A stretch of 64,000 nt of DNA from Collinsella sp. (GCA_019414205.1 DXML01000002.1:1-64000); one strand, 5' to 3'; shown: positions 1 through 8,420, counted from the first letter of the stretch. Notes: generated by a model from the letters alone, not told the origin. A program made the numbers and translations.

Positions 1-1
1 G

Positions 2-643
2 GTCGGCGGGGCCATTGTGGCTCTTGACAGCGGATTGGGTCATATGAGCGAAAACCAAGATGGCGAGACGAGCCCCGAGCCCCAAGGCGATAACATCGGC
101 ATCATCGCCCAGACCAGCGAGGGCGTCACACCAGCAGTCATCTCGATCATCCGCAGCAAGGTAACGGCCGAAGGAGATACAGCGGCAATCTTTGCCCGTG
201 CCATGAGCGCGGACGGCAAGACAATCGGCACCATCAAGATTGAGAACGCCGCCATCCAGACGCCCGAAGGCGGCAAGGTCATTGACTATCGCAAGCTCCG
301 TGACGGCATCTACGAGGCAGGCCAAGCCATCGGCACGGGCGACGCCACGGTCGACTCCCTCTATATCAAAGCAGTCGCCAAAAGCACGACCATCGCACCT
401 CCCGAGGTAGCCAAGCCGGAGGGGCCCAAGCCCGACGAGACCAAGCCCGCGGAGTCCAAGCAGAACCCCAAGCCTGAGGGCTCAAAGCCGACCAAGGCCG
501 TTGCGGCTTCAACCACGAAAGCCAAGACTACCGGCGTGCTCGCGGCAACCGGCGACACCTCGGGTGCGGCCATCGTGGCAACCGTCCTTGCGGGAACAGC
601 CGCTATCGCCGCAGGCACCATGGCGAGCCGCAAGCGCTCTTAG
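2..643 (+). CDS. C-terminal part of a sortase-anchored surface protein (5' end outside window)
   Basis: The reading frame is open to the left edge, so only the C-terminal ~213 residues are visible. The middle is a Pro/Lys/Glu-rich linker with repeated KPE, KPD and KPA units, typical of a wall-spanning stalk. The end is a sorting signal: LAATGD at about nt 539, a ~20-residue hydrophobic helix, and the basic tail ASRKRS. The LAxTG form is the one recognised by class E sortases of high-GC Gram-positives (family knowledge). The protein is probably exported and covalently attached to peptidoglycan. The N-terminal domains that would define its function are missing. A strong terminator follows the stop codon. 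Confidence 0.8.
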   Translation, partial: VGGAIVALDSGLGHMSENQDGETSPEPQGDNIGIIAQTSEGVTPAVISIIRSKVTAEGDTAAIFARAMSADGKTIGTIKIENAAIQTPEGGKVIDYRKLRDGIYEAGQAIGTGDATVDSLYIKAVAKSTTIAPPEVAKPEGPKPDETKPAESKQNPKPEGSKPTKAVAASTTKAKTTGVLAATGDTSGAAIVATVLAGTAAIAAGTMASRKRS

Positions 644-700
644 ACGCCTCTGCGCACATGGCAGCTCCCGCGAAGGCCCCGAGCCCCAGCACCGTTTAAC

Positions 701-740
701 AACGCCACCGCCGAGCTCCCCTCCGGCGGTGGCGTTTTCC
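701..740 (+). terminator. Rho-independent terminator after the surface-protein gene
   Basis: A perfect 12-bp stem pairs AACGCCACCGCC (701-712) with GGCGGTGGCGTT (725-736) around a 12-nt loop, and a short T run follows. It lies 58 nt past the stop codon at 643. Confidence 0.85.
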
Positions 741-850
741 ATATGCGTCCGCAGGGTATGCACGAGATTGTCTTTGGTCTAGCCCAACCTGCATGAGCCG
801 GCGTGCGACAATGGGGGCCGTCGATATCACAACGCCGAGAGAAGCCCGTC

Positions 851-1516
851 ATGGAAGCGCATCAAAAGCAGATAACCGTTCATGCACAGCATGCCGAAAG
901 CGCACCAGTCATCTATCTTCCCGTGGTCATGGGCGACGGCACGGAGGTTTATGAACGCTGCCGAGAGCTCGACTGGCCGCCCTTCACGCTTGTCGGCATT
1001 GGCAGCCTCAACTGGAATCGCGAGCTGAGCCCCTGGGGATGCGACGGAACCGTGCGCGATGCCGAGCCCTTTGGCGGTCAGGCATCCGGTTTTCTTGATG
1101 AGCTGTTGAACTGGATAATCCCAGAGGCCGAGTCGTCGCTTCCTCAGCCGCCCACCTGGCGCGGCATTGCCGGCTACTCGCTCGCGGGCCTCTTTTCGCT
1201 TTGGGCCCTCTGGCAGACCGATGCCTTTGACCGCGCCGCGAGCGCATCGGGGTCGCTATGGTTTCCCGACTTTGTCGATCGTGCCAGCACGGCGCCATTT
1301 GCCGGCAGCCCGCAGGCTGTCTATCTGTCGCTCGGTAAAAAGGAAACCAAGACGCCCAACCGCATGATGCGGCACGTACTCGACGATACGCGCGCGACGG
1401 AAGCGCTGCTCATCGCGCGCGACATTCCAACAACGCTGGAGCTCAACCCCGGCAATCACTTTGCCCAAACCGATCTGCGCATGGCACGTGGCATCCACTG
1501 GATATTGACGCATTAA
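851..1516 (+). CDS. alpha/beta-hydrolase, putative esterase
   Basis: This 221-residue protein has the nucleophile elbow GYSLAG (a G-x-S-x-G motif) in mid-sequence, followed by a Ser/Gly-rich segment and a late GNHF histidine, which fits a Ser-His hydrolase of the Fes/IroE-like putative esterase family. It has no signal peptide, so it is probably cytoplasmic. I chose the ATG at 851, preceded by a GAGAAG ribosome-binding site; a GTG at 803 is in frame but has no good site. The substrate cannot be read from sequence. It stands alone between two terminators. Confidence 0.75.
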   Translation: MEAHQKQITVHAQHAESAPVIYLPVVMGDGTEVYERCRELDWPPFTLVGIGSLNWNRELSPWGCDGTVRDAEPFGGQASGFLDELLNWIIPEAESSLPQPPTWRGIAGYSLAGLFSLWALWQTDAFDRAASASGSLWFPDFVDRASTAPFAGSPQAVYLSLGKKETKTPNRMMRHVLDDTRATEALLIARDIPTTLELNPGNHFAQTDLRMARGIHWILTH

Positions 1517-1553
1517 AAATGGCGCCCGCGCGTACGCATGGGCGCCATTTTTT
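1516..1553. terminator. bidirectional terminator between esterase and uracil permease
   Basis: The stem AAAATGGCGCCC / GGGCGCCATTTT has a T run on the plus strand and an A run before it, so it can terminate both convergent genes (stops at 1516 and 1574). Confidence 0.85.
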
Positions 1554-1573
1554 GATTCAGCTGGACGCAGTTG

Positions 1574-2908
1574 TTACTCAGCAGCCTCCTCGAGCTCGGA
1601 GACATCAAACTCAAAGTCGTTACCCGGCAGGATGGCGTTGAGCACAATGCCCACCAGCGAGCCCACGGCAAGACCGGAAAGCGAAATCGTCACGCCGCCC
1701 AATTCCAGCACGATGGCGCCGGCGGTGCTGTACGCAATGCCGAGCGAAAGCACGAGCACCAGGGCGGCCACCAGCACGTTGCGGTTATTTTGGAAATCGA
1801 CCTGGTTCTCGATGAGGTTACGCACACCTACCGCACTGATCATGCCATAGAGCACGAGTGACACGCCGCCGATCACACACGCCGGCATGGCCGCAATGAC
1901 AGCCGCGAACTTGGGGCAGAACGAAAGCACGATGGCGCAACACGCGGCAATGCGAATCACGCGCGGGTCGAACACGCGCGTCAGGGCGAGCACGCCGGTG
2001 TTCTCGCCATAGGTGGTGTTGGCCGGAGCGCCAAAGAGCGAAGCCAGGATCGTGGCAAGGCCGTCGCCGAGCAGCGTGCGATGCAGACCGGGATCGGCGA
2101 TGTAGTTACGCTCGCAAGTGGAGCCGATAGCCGAGATATCACCGATATGCTCGATCATGGTCGCAAATGCCAGCGGCATAATGGTGATGATGGCCGTCGT
2201 GGCAAGACCGCTATCGAACTGCGGCCCAAAGAGTGCAAACACGGTGTTATCCCACACGACGGGCAAGCCAACCCAGGGAGCGGCTGCGACGCCCGAGAAA
2301 TCAACCTCGCCGAGCGCAGCCGCAACGGCATAGCTCACCACAACGCCCAGCAGAATCGGCACGATCTTGACCATGCCGCGACCCCAAATGTTGCAGATCA
2401 CGATAACGGCAACGGCAATGACAGCCACAAGCCAGTTGGTCTGGCAGTTAGCAATAGCGGAACTTGCCAGGATCAAGCCGATGGAAATGACGATGGGGCC
2501 AGTCACCACCGGCGGAAAGAAACGCATGACACGCTTGGCGCCAAACGCGCGGAAGAGCGCCGCCAGCACCGGATAGAGCAGGCCGGCACAAGCTACGCCC
2601 AGGCAGGCGTAGGGCAAAAGCTCGGCCTCGCCGTTGGGCGCGATTGCGGCATAACCGGCAATAAAGGCAAATGATGAGCCCAAAAATGCCGGCACCTTAC
2701 CGCGCGACAGGAAGTGGAAGAGCAGCGTGCCCAGGCCGGCAAACAAAAGGGTCGCCGAAACCGAAAGGCCGGTGAGCACAGGCACCAGCACGGTAGCGCC
2801 GAACATGGCAAACAGGTGCTGCAGGCCGAGCAAGAACATGCGCGGGCGACCGAGCGACGACGCATCGTAGATGGCATCGGCGACGGCGGACGTCGAGGAT
2901 TGGGACAT
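1574..2908 (-). CDS. uraA: uracil/xanthine permease (NCS2 family)
   Basis: This 444-residue polytopic membrane protein has about 12-14 hydrophobic segments and strong similarity to UraA/PyrP proton symporters, including GLQHLFAMFGATVLVP near the N-terminus, GSSFAFI in TM3 and the NTTYGENTGV region of TM10 that carries the substrate-binding Glu in the family. It imports uracil for pyrimidine salvage. The C-terminus is acidic (ELEEAAE). The start ATG at 2908 follows a GAAAGGA site. It is a single gene; no purine or pyrimidine riboswitch was recognised in its leader. Confidence 0.9.
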   Translation of the reverse strand: MSQSSTSAVADAIYDASSLGRPRMFLLGLQHLFAMFGATVLVPVLTGLSVSATLLFAGLGTLLFHFLSRGKVPAFLGSSFAFIAGYAAIAPNGEAELLPYACLGVACAGLLYPVLAALFRAFGAKRVMRFFPPVVTGPIVISIGLILASSAIANCQTNWLVAVIAVAVIVICNIWGRGMVKIVPILLGVVVSYAVAAALGEVDFSGVAAAPWVGLPVVWDNTVFALFGPQFDSGLATTAIITIMPLAFATMIEHIGDISAIGSTCERNYIADPGLHRTLLGDGLATILASLFGAPANTTYGENTGVLALTRVFDPRVIRIAACCAIVLSFCPKFAAVIAAMPACVIGGVSLVLYGMISAVGVRNLIENQVDFQNNRNVLVAALVLVLSLGIAYSTAGAIVLELGGVTISLSGLAVGSLVGIVLNAILPGNDFEFDVSELEEAAE

Positions 2909-3031
2909 GGATGTCCTTTCATAATGGAAGGGCGATCAGGCATATCGGATAACCTGCCCGAACGATACGATCCGAACCATTGTACGCGATACGCAGTGCC
3001 TCGCACGCGCCGCCACCTGCGAACGGCATCG

Positions 3032-4165
3032 TTATTTCCAGACACGCTCGGCAATGCGCCTAACCAGCGCAATCTTTGCCCACTGTTCGTCCTCGGTCAG
3101 CTTGTTGCCGATCTCGCAGCTGGCAAAGCCACACTGGGGCGACAGGTACAGGTTCTCGAGCGGCACGTACTTTGCGGCTTCGCGGATGCGCTCGACGATA
3201 ACATCCTCGTTCTCGAGCTCTGCCGCCTTGGTGGTTACCAAGCCCAGCACGACCTTCTTGCCCGGGGCAACGTACTTGAGCGGCTCAAAACCGCCGGCGC
3301 GCGGCGTATCGAACTCCAGGTAGAATGCGTCGACGTCCTCATGTGCAAACAGGTACGGCGCGATGGGGTCGTAGCCGCCCTCGAAGGCATAGGTAGAGTG
3401 GTAATTACCACGGCACACATGCGTGTTGATGACCAGGTCGTCGGGCTTGCCCGCGATGGCGGCGTTGTTGAGCGCCACGCCCAGCTCGGACACCTTTTGC
3501 AGGTCGACCGGGCTCATACCAGTCTTTGCCACAAAGTCGGTATCGCAATAGATGCCCCAGGTGCAGTCATCAAATTGAATGTTGCGGCAGCCTGCTGCGT
3601 GCAGGTCGGCGATCACCGTGCGATATGCCGCGGCGATGGCATCGGCGAGATCTTCGTCGGTCTTATAGACAGCGCGCAGGCTCTCCTGCTGGCCATCGCA
3701 GCGGTCGAGCGTGACTTCGGAGAACGTCTGGATCGGCGCCGGAATAGTTTGCCGCGCGACCTGGCCCTCCCCCTCGAGCGCCTTGACAAATTTGAAGTGC
3801 TCGACGAACGGATGATTCTCGCCGCTAATGGGACCGGTTACCACGGCGGTGTCGGCGGTGGTCTCCTCATCGTGGAACATATAGCCCGTACGCGAGGTGC
3901 GACGCTCGACGCCGTTCAGCCCCCACATAAAATCGAGGTGCCAGTAGCTGCGGCGAAACTCGCCATCGGTGATGACCTGCAGGCCGGCGGCCTTTTGCTT
4001 TGCCACCAAATCGCGAATGGCATCGTCCTCGACGGCCTTAAGCTCCTCGGCATCAAGCGTGCCTGCCGCATAGGCAGCGCGGGCATCCTTTACGGTCTGC
4101 GGACGAAGAAAGCTGCCGACGATATCAGCGCGAAACGGCGCGTTCGGTTGAATTGAAGTGCTCAT
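3032..4165 (-). CDS. MetE-like cobalamin-independent methyltransferase (single C-terminal-type domain)
   Basis: This 377-residue protein matches the YxjG/YxjH group of MetE-like enzymes, which correspond to the catalytic half of methionine synthase MetE. It shows IVGSFLRP at the start, TDGEFRRSYWHLDF, the zinc-site type residues in VINTHVCRGN, and SPQCGFAS near the end with the third Cys. It probably transfers a methyl group to homocysteine or a related thiol. The start at 4165 has an AGGGAGA site six bases upstream; longer in-frame starts are unsupported. It lies downstream of the LysR gene on the same strand, with an operator-like palindrome between them, which suggests control by that regulator in response to sulfur or methionine status. 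Confidence 0.8.
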   Translation of the reverse strand: MSTSIQPNAPFRADIVGSFLRPQTVKDARAAYAAGTLDAEELKAVEDDAIRDLVAKQKAAGLQVITDGEFRRSYWHLDFMWGLNGVERRTSRTGYMFHDEETTADTAVVTGPISGENHPFVEHFKFVKALEGEGQVARQTIPAPIQTFSEVTLDRCDGQQESLRAVYKTDEDLADAIAAAYRTVIADLHAAGCRNIQFDDCTWGIYCDTDFVAKTGMSPVDLQKVSELGVALNNAAIAGKPDDLVINTHVCRGNYHSTYAFEGGYDPIAPYLFAHEDVDAFYLEFDTPRAGGFEPLKYVAPGKKVVLGLVTTKAAELENEDVIVERIREAAKYVPLENLYLSPQCGFASCEIGNKLTEDEQWAKIALVRRIAERVWK

Positions 4166-4205
4166 AGATATCTCCCTTTGCATTGGTTGCTTTACTGGGA
4201 CAGAG

Positions 4206-4274
4206 TATGAGCGCTCATATGGCCATCGTAAAATATACATTTATAACAGTTTGATATAGATAATTCCTATATCA
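4206..4274 (-). promoter_or_regulatory. candidate LysR operator upstream of the MetE-like gene
   Basis: TGATATAG (4252-4259) and CTATATCA (4267-4274) form a perfect 8-bp inverted repeat with a 7-bp spacer, the dimension expected of a LysR-type box. A second palindrome, TATGAGCGCTCATA, lies at 4206-4219 closer to the start. The binding protein is inferred from the adjacent LysR gene. Confidence 0.5.
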
Positions 4275-4320
4275 GTCTGGACTGCCATAAAGAAATTTGA
4301 CCCGCGCGGAGCACAGCAGC

Positions 4321-5217
4321 CTAGATATGCTGACGGATCGCGTCGATATAGGCTTGGCCGTAGCGCGTGAGCGTCGTATTTTTGCGCGTGATGATGCCGA
4401 TCTCCATGTACTCGTCTACATCGAGCGGAATCGAAATGATGCCGGGACCGTTGAGTTCGTGGCTGATCACGCCCGAACACACCGTGTAGCCGTTGAGTCC
4501 CATGGCCAGGTTGAACAGCGTCGCACGGTCGCGCACGCGGATATTCTTGCGGCGCTCAAACGTCGAGGTCAGCTCCTCGGAATAATAAAACGAGTTGTAG
4601 CTGCCCTGCTCGTAGGACAGGAACGGGTAGTTTTCCAGATCCTCGAGCGTCACGCTGGAACGGTCCGCCAGTGGATGGTCGGCGCATACAAAGACATGCG
4701 GCGTGGCGCAGAAGAGCCCCTCGAATACGAGCTCGTTGGCGGCGAGCATGCGCTCGATAACCTCACGGTTATGCTCGGATAAGTACAGAATGCCCAGTTC
4801 GCTTTTCATATGCGCGACGTCCTCGATAATCTCGTGAGTCTGCTCCTCGCGCAGGGTGAAGTCGTAACGTGCGGCATCGAACTCACGGATCACATCGACA
4901 AACGCATTAACGGCAAAGGAATAGTGCTGGCAGCTCACACTAAAGTGCGGCACCTGCTCGGATGCGCCCTTGTACTTGCCCTCGAGCAGGTCGGCCTGGT
5001 CGAGCACCTGGCGCGCGTAGCCCAAGAAGGTCTCGCCCTCCTCGGACACAATGACACCCTTGTTGGTGCGCTCAAAGATATGCACACCCATCTCGTTTTC
5101 GAGATCGCGGATCGACGCGGTAATCGAAGGCTGCGACACAAAGAGTCGGCGCGAGGCCTCGGTGATGCTGCCGCATTCGGCAACTTTGACGACATATCTG
5201 AGCTGCTGAAGCTTCAT
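4321..5217 (-). CDS. LysR-family transcriptional regulator
   Basis: This 298-residue protein has an N-terminal winged HTH (MKLQQLRYVVKVAECGSITE, then SQPSITASIRDLE) and a periplasmic-binding-like effector domain. The HTH most resembles the CysB/CmbR/MtaR branch that controls sulfur amino-acid genes, which fits the downstream MetE-like gene (inference). The start at 5217 directly opens the canonical LysR N-terminus. The stop of the preceding HAD gene is only 10 bp upstream, so the two are probably co-transcribed. Confidence 0.88.
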   Translation of the reverse strand: MKLQQLRYVVKVAECGSITEASRRLFVSQPSITASIRDLENEMGVHIFERTNKGVIVSEEGETFLGYARQVLDQADLLEGKYKGASEQVPHFSVSCQHYSFAVNAFVDVIREFDAARYDFTLREEQTHEIIEDVAHMKSELGILYLSEHNREVIERMLAANELVFEGLFCATPHVFVCADHPLADRSSVTLEDLENYPFLSYEQGSYNSFYYSEELTSTFERRKNIRVRDRATLFNLAMGLNGYTVCSGVISHELNGPGIISIPLDVDEYMEIGIITRKNTTLTRYGQAYIDAIRQHI

Positions 5218-5227
5218 AGCGCCCTCC

Positions 5228-6136
5228 CTAGACGTTCGTGACGTCGAAACCCGTCGCATCCATCTGACGCATAAACGGCGGCATCTCCCCCGTCGCGGCG
5301 CAGGCGGCAATCTGATGCAGAGCCCCAGCGACCGCATCGTCTACCGCAGCGCCGATATGCCAGCGCGCGGCAGCCGTGACAGCCTCGTTGGCATTGGCGA
5401 CTGCAACGGAGTTGGGAACGGCATCGATCATGGGCAGATCGTTATCGGAATCACCGAATACGGCCACCTCGTCGAGCGTCAGGTCCAAAGCGCGTGCCAG
5501 CTCCAGCGCGGCGCAACCCTTATGCCAACCTGCTGGAAGGATATCGAACAGGCGCACACGATTGTTGGGAAACACGAGTGAGAGCTCCGGTACCTCAGCG
5601 GCAACGCGCTCACGTAGCTCCGCGAGCTCCTCACGCGAGCGGGCGCTCCAGATATTCGCCTTGTATACCGGGGCATCATCGACAACGGGACGGCACGGAG
5701 CCTCTTCGCCTTTGAGCCATGCGTTGCCGCCCGACTCCATGGCGCGACGCACGCGCTCGGGGTCGCTCGTCACGCAATAGGCATCGTTATCCCAAAAGTC
5801 GTCACCCAGGCTATAGACCTTTAGATAGGTATCGTCGGTCTCTTGTTCGAGGTAATCGGCCAGACGCATCAGGGCATCGTTGTCGGTCGCGCGCGAAGCG
5901 ACCGCCTGACCGTCGACAAACATGACTTGGCCGTTGCAGAACGCACCGGTCGAAAAGCACTCGGAACGATTTTTGAACATCCAGCCCATCGCGGACGGCT
6001 GGCGACCCGAAACCGGGCCAAAGTGCAGACCCGCCGCCTGCATGGCATGAATGCCCTCAATGGCGTAGTCACTGGCACCGTCATGCCCGGCTGGAATCAG
6101 CGTATCGTCCATATCGGTCAGCACAAGTTCGATCAT
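5228..6136 (-). CDS. HAD-superfamily (Cof-type) hydrolase
   Basis: This 302-residue protein has HAD motif I as DMDDT at residues 8-12 (nucleophile D8, acid D10), motif II in GPVSGRQ, and motif IV as GDSDNDLPM followed by SVAVANA, typical of the Cof/YidA-type IIB phosphatases that act on sugar phosphates or cofactors such as pyridoxal phosphate or FMN. The cap lies between motifs II and III. It is soluble and cytoplasmic. It is the first gene of an apparent HAD-LysR-MetE-like transcript. The substrate is unknown. Confidence 0.82.
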   Translation of the reverse strand: MIELVLTDMDDTLIPAGHDGASDYAIEGIHAMQAAGLHFGPVSGRQPSAMGWMFKNRSECFSTGAFCNGQVMFVDGQAVASRATDNDALMRLADYLEQETDDTYLKVYSLGDDFWDNDAYCVTSDPERVRRAMESGGNAWLKGEEAPCRPVVDDAPVYKANIWSARSREELAELRERVAAEVPELSLVFPNNRVRLFDILPAGWHKGCAALELARALDLTLDEVAVFGDSDNDLPMIDAVPNSVAVANANEAVTAAARWHIGAAVDDAVAGALHQIAACAATGEMPPFMRQMDATGFDVTNV

Positions 6137-6173
6137 AAGGCCCCCATTCGTATCGGTCCTACCTATTGTAACG

Positions 6174-6208
6174 ACCTGCCAAAATAAACCTGTCCCTTTT
6201 TGGCAGGT
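6174..6208. repeat. palindromic repeat with CCTGTCCC core (copy 1)
   Basis: Arms ACCTGCCAAAA and TTTTGGCAGGT (11 bp, perfect) enclose TAAACCTGTCCCT. A near-identical copy lies at 30384-30418. It sits between the divergent HAD gene and the thiamine operon. Confidence 0.8.
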
Positions 6209-6235
6209 GCGCTAGTATAGGGAACAACAGATTCG

Positions 6236-6332
6236 ATGCGGGAGTGCCGGCGGTGCAAACCACAAGGCTGAGAGGGCATGGGGCCCAATCCTTTGAACCT
6301 GTCAGTTAATGCTGGCGTAGGGAGCATGCCGC
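6236..6332 (+). promoter_or_regulatory. TPP (thi-box) riboswitch
   Basis: The conserved THI element is plain: GGGAGTGCC, GGCTGAGAGGG, then CCTTTGAACCTG, and the 3' part TTAATGCTGGCGTAGGGA. It binds thiamine pyrophosphate. It is followed by an intrinsic terminator and then thiM, so it should stop transcription of the thiM operon when TPP is abundant. A -10-like TAGTAT lies about 20 bp upstream. Confidence 0.97.
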
Positions 6333-6339
6333 CTTTGCA

Positions 6340-6370
6340 GGGGCGCTGTCTATGCACAGCGCCCCTTTTC
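6340..6370 (+). terminator. riboswitch-controlled terminator before thiM
   Basis: GGGGCGCTGT (6340-6349) pairs with ACAGCGCCCC (6356-6365) and TTTT follows. It sits just after the TPP aptamer and 22 bp before the thiM start, so it is the likely expression platform. Confidence 0.9.
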
Positions 6371-6391
6371 TATGCCAAGGAGGCATGTGCA

Positions 6392-7231
6392 GTGATTGAT
6401 TCGGAACAGCTTAAGCAACAAGTGGTCAAGGCCGTGGAAGAGATTCACGCCACCAATCCGATGGCTGGCTCCATCACCAACACGGTGACGATCGACTTTG
6501 TCGCCAACGCACAGCTCGCCGTGGGCGGTTCGGCCGCCATGGTCTATCTGCCAGACGAGGGCGAGGCACTCGTTGCCGGCGGCGGCGCCATCTATCTCAA
6601 TATGGGCACGCTCTTCCCCATCTACGAGCAGACGATCCCCCGCGCGGCCAAGGCGGCACACGACGCCGGCAAGCCCTGGGTGCTCGATCCGGTGGGTCTG
6701 GGCATCGGTAGCCTGCGCACCCAGCTGGTAAACGAGCTCAAGCAGTACAAGCCCGCCATCGTGCGCGGCAACGCCTCCGAGATTATCGCGCTCGCCGGCC
6801 TGTGGGGTCTTGAGGGTGAGGCGGCCGATCTGAGCCGCGTACGTGGTGTCGATACCACCGACACGGTCGACGCCGCCCGCGATGCCGCCGTGGCGCTCGC
6901 CCGCTACACCGGCGGCGCCGTAGTGGTCTCGGGCGAAGTCGACCTGATCACCGACGGCGCGACCGTGGCCAAGTCCCACGGCGGCAGCCCGCTCATGTCC
7001 AAGATCACCGGCTGCGGCTGCTCGCAGGGCGGCGTGCTGGCCGTATACGCCTGCGCTGCCGACCCGTTTACGGCAGCCATCTGCGGCACCGCCGTCTACA
7101 ACGTCGCCGGCACGCGTGCCGCCGCTGTCGCCGATGCCCCGGCAAGCTTTAAGGTCGCCTTTATCGACGAGCTCTACCGCGCAACCGCCCAAGACATCGC
7201 CGACAACCGACTCGAGCTCGAGGAGGCATAA
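6392..7231 (+). CDS. thiM: hydroxyethylthiazole kinase
   Basis: This 279-residue protein phosphorylates 4-methyl-5-(2-hydroxyethyl)thiazole in thiamine salvage. It shows the ThiM signatures NTVTIDFVAN near the N-terminus, the substrate/ATP segments VLDPVGLG and IVRGNASEI, and the C-terminal TGCGCSQG anion-hole and catalytic Cys region. I chose the GTG at 6392 because AAGGAGG lies seven bases upstream; upstream in-frame starts fall inside the riboswitch and terminator. It is the first gene of a TPP-regulated operon, followed after 3 bp by the thiamine-binding protein gene. Confidence 0.95.
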   Translation: MIDSEQLKQQVVKAVEEIHATNPMAGSITNTVTIDFVANAQLAVGGSAAMVYLPDEGEALVAGGGAIYLNMGTLFPIYEQTIPRAAKAAHDAGKPWVLDPVGLGIGSLRTQLVNELKQYKPAIVRGNASEIIALAGLWGLEGEAADLSRVRGVDTTDTVDAARDAAVALARYTGGAVVVSGEVDLITDGATVAKSHGGSPLMSKITGCGCSQGGVLAVYACAADPFTAAICGTAVYNVAGTRAAAVADAPASFKVAFIDELYRATAQDIADNRLELEEA

Positions 7232-7234
7232 GCC

Positions 7235-7576
7235 ATGTCCGAACCCGCAACCAACGCCGGCATGAACACACTCGTCGCCGTGGCCATCGCCCCATGCGGC
7301 ACCGGCGATGAGCTGTCCGCCGAGGTCGCCGAGGTCGTGCGCGTCATTCGCGAGAGCGGCCTTCCCAACCGCACCACCTCGATGTTCACCGAGATCGAGG
7401 GCGACTGGGACGAAGTCATGCAGGTCGTGCGCGACGCAACCTTTGTGTTGGCGAGCAAGGGCATCCGCACCGAAGTCGTGCTCAAAGCCGATATTCGACC
7501 CGGATTTACCGACACCATGACCGGCAAACTCGAGCGCATGGAAGCGCAGATCAAAAAGCAGGAGGACGCACGATGA
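7235..7576 (+). CDS. MTH1187/YkoF-type thiamine-binding protein
   Basis: This 113-residue protein belongs to the MTH1187 (former DUF77) family: a small ferredoxin-like fold with the conserved VAVAIAPCGTG start, SGLPNRTTSMFTEIEG, and KGIRTEVVLKADIRPG. Family members bind thiamine or related pyrimidines in the cytoplasm. Its place between thiM and thiE under a TPP riboswitch supports a role in thiamine-precursor salvage. Its stop overlaps the thiE start in an ATGA junction, suggesting translational coupling. Confidence 0.88.
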   Translation: MSEPATNAGMNTLVAVAIAPCGTGDELSAEVAEVVRVIRESGLPNRTTSMFTEIEGDWDEVMQVVRDATFVLASKGIRTEVVLKADIRPGFTDTMTGKLERMEAQIKKQEDAR

Positions 7577-8268
7577 GCATCCGCGACAACCTTGATATCT
7601 CGGCCTATCTGGTACTCGGCCCCGAAAACACCCTCGGGCGTCCCGTGGGCGATGTGGTGGCCCAGGCACTCGACGCCGGCTTTACCTGCATCCAGGTGCG
7701 CTCCAAGGTGGCAAGCGCCCGCGAGATCATCGCGCTGACGGGCGATGCCGCGCAGGCTATCGCGCAAGCCGGCAAGACCGGTCAGGTTGCCTTGCTAATC
7801 GATGACCGTCTGGACTGCGTACTCGCCGCACGCGAGCAGGGCATCGCTGTCGACGGCGTGCATGTGGGCCAAAGCGATATTCCCGTCGAGGTCTGCCGCA
7901 AGCTTCTGGGCCCCGATGCCATCGTGGGTCTCTCTGCCCGCTGCGAAGAGATGCTCGAGTACGTCAAGACCGCTGACATGAGCCTGGTCGATTACCTGGG
8001 TATCGGCCCGCTCCACGAGACCGAGACCAAGCGCGACTGCGGACGCGCGGCAGATGGCTCCATTATCACCAAGAGTTTTGAGGACCTGGCTGCGCTCCAT
8101 GAGGCAAGCCCCGTGCCCATCGTGGTGGGCGGCGGCGTCAAGACGGCCGACCTGCCGCAGCTCAAGACCACCGGCGTCGACGGCTTCTTTGTGGTGAGCG
8201 CCGTCTGCAGCGCCGACGACCCCTACGCCGCGGCCAAGGAGCTCGTCGATACCTGGCAGCAGGCATAG
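7573..8268 (+). CDS. thiE: thiamine-phosphate synthase
   Basis: This 231-residue TIM-barrel protein joins HMP-PP and thiazole phosphate to form thiamine monophosphate. Family hallmarks are CIQVRSK (strand 2), LLIDDRLD, GVHVGQSD, GLSARCEEM, YLGIGPLHET and the phosphate-binding VVGGGVKT. It overlaps the previous gene by 4 bp and is the last gene of the thi operon. No thiD (HMP kinase) is seen in this window, so the pyrimidine half must come from elsewhere in the genome. Confidence 0.93.
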   Translation: MSIRDNLDISAYLVLGPENTLGRPVGDVVAQALDAGFTCIQVRSKVASAREIIALTGDAAQAIAQAGKTGQVALLIDDRLDCVLAAREQGIAVDGVHVGQSDIPVEVCRKLLGPDAIVGLSARCEEMLEYVKTADMSLVDYLGIGPLHETETKRDCGRAADGSIITKSFEDLAALHEASPVPIVVGGGVKTADLPQLKTTGVDGFFVVSAVCSADDPYAAAKELVDTWQQA

Positions 8269-8311
8269 ACCCATGCCGAGCAGCTGCTCCGCAGCCCTAT
8301 ATCTTCAATAG

Positions 8312-8359
8312 CGGAAAGCGCATCCCAGTTTTGACGTCCATTCTGGGATGCGCTTTCCG
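8312..8359. repeat. palindromic repeat A (GGAAAG...CTTTCC), possible bidirectional terminator
   Basis: CGGAAAGCGCATCCCA (8312-8327) pairs perfectly with TGGGATGCGCTTTCCG (8344-8359) around a 16-nt loop. It lies between the convergent thiE and patatin genes. Confidence 0.85.
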
Positions 8360-8374
8360 TATAGAGGACCAGCG

Positions 8375-8420
8375 GGAAACTGTGTCCCAGTCTGAGCGCA
8401 AATTCTGGGATGCCGTTTCC
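8375..8420. repeat. palindromic repeat B, diverged copy of repeat A
   Basis: GGAAACTGTGTCCCAG (8375-8390) faces CTGGGATGCCGTTTCC (8405-8420) with three mismatches. The stem ends (GGAAA, TCCCAG, CTGGGATGC, TTTCC) match the neighbouring repeat 16 bp away, so this is a tandem pair of related palindromes. Confidence 0.8.

Noticed and set aside
2714..4156. Long plus-strand open frame opposite the uracil permease and MetE-like genes
   Set aside because: It runs through well-conserved minus-strand genes and its translation has no recognisable motif; long antisense frames are expected at this GC content.
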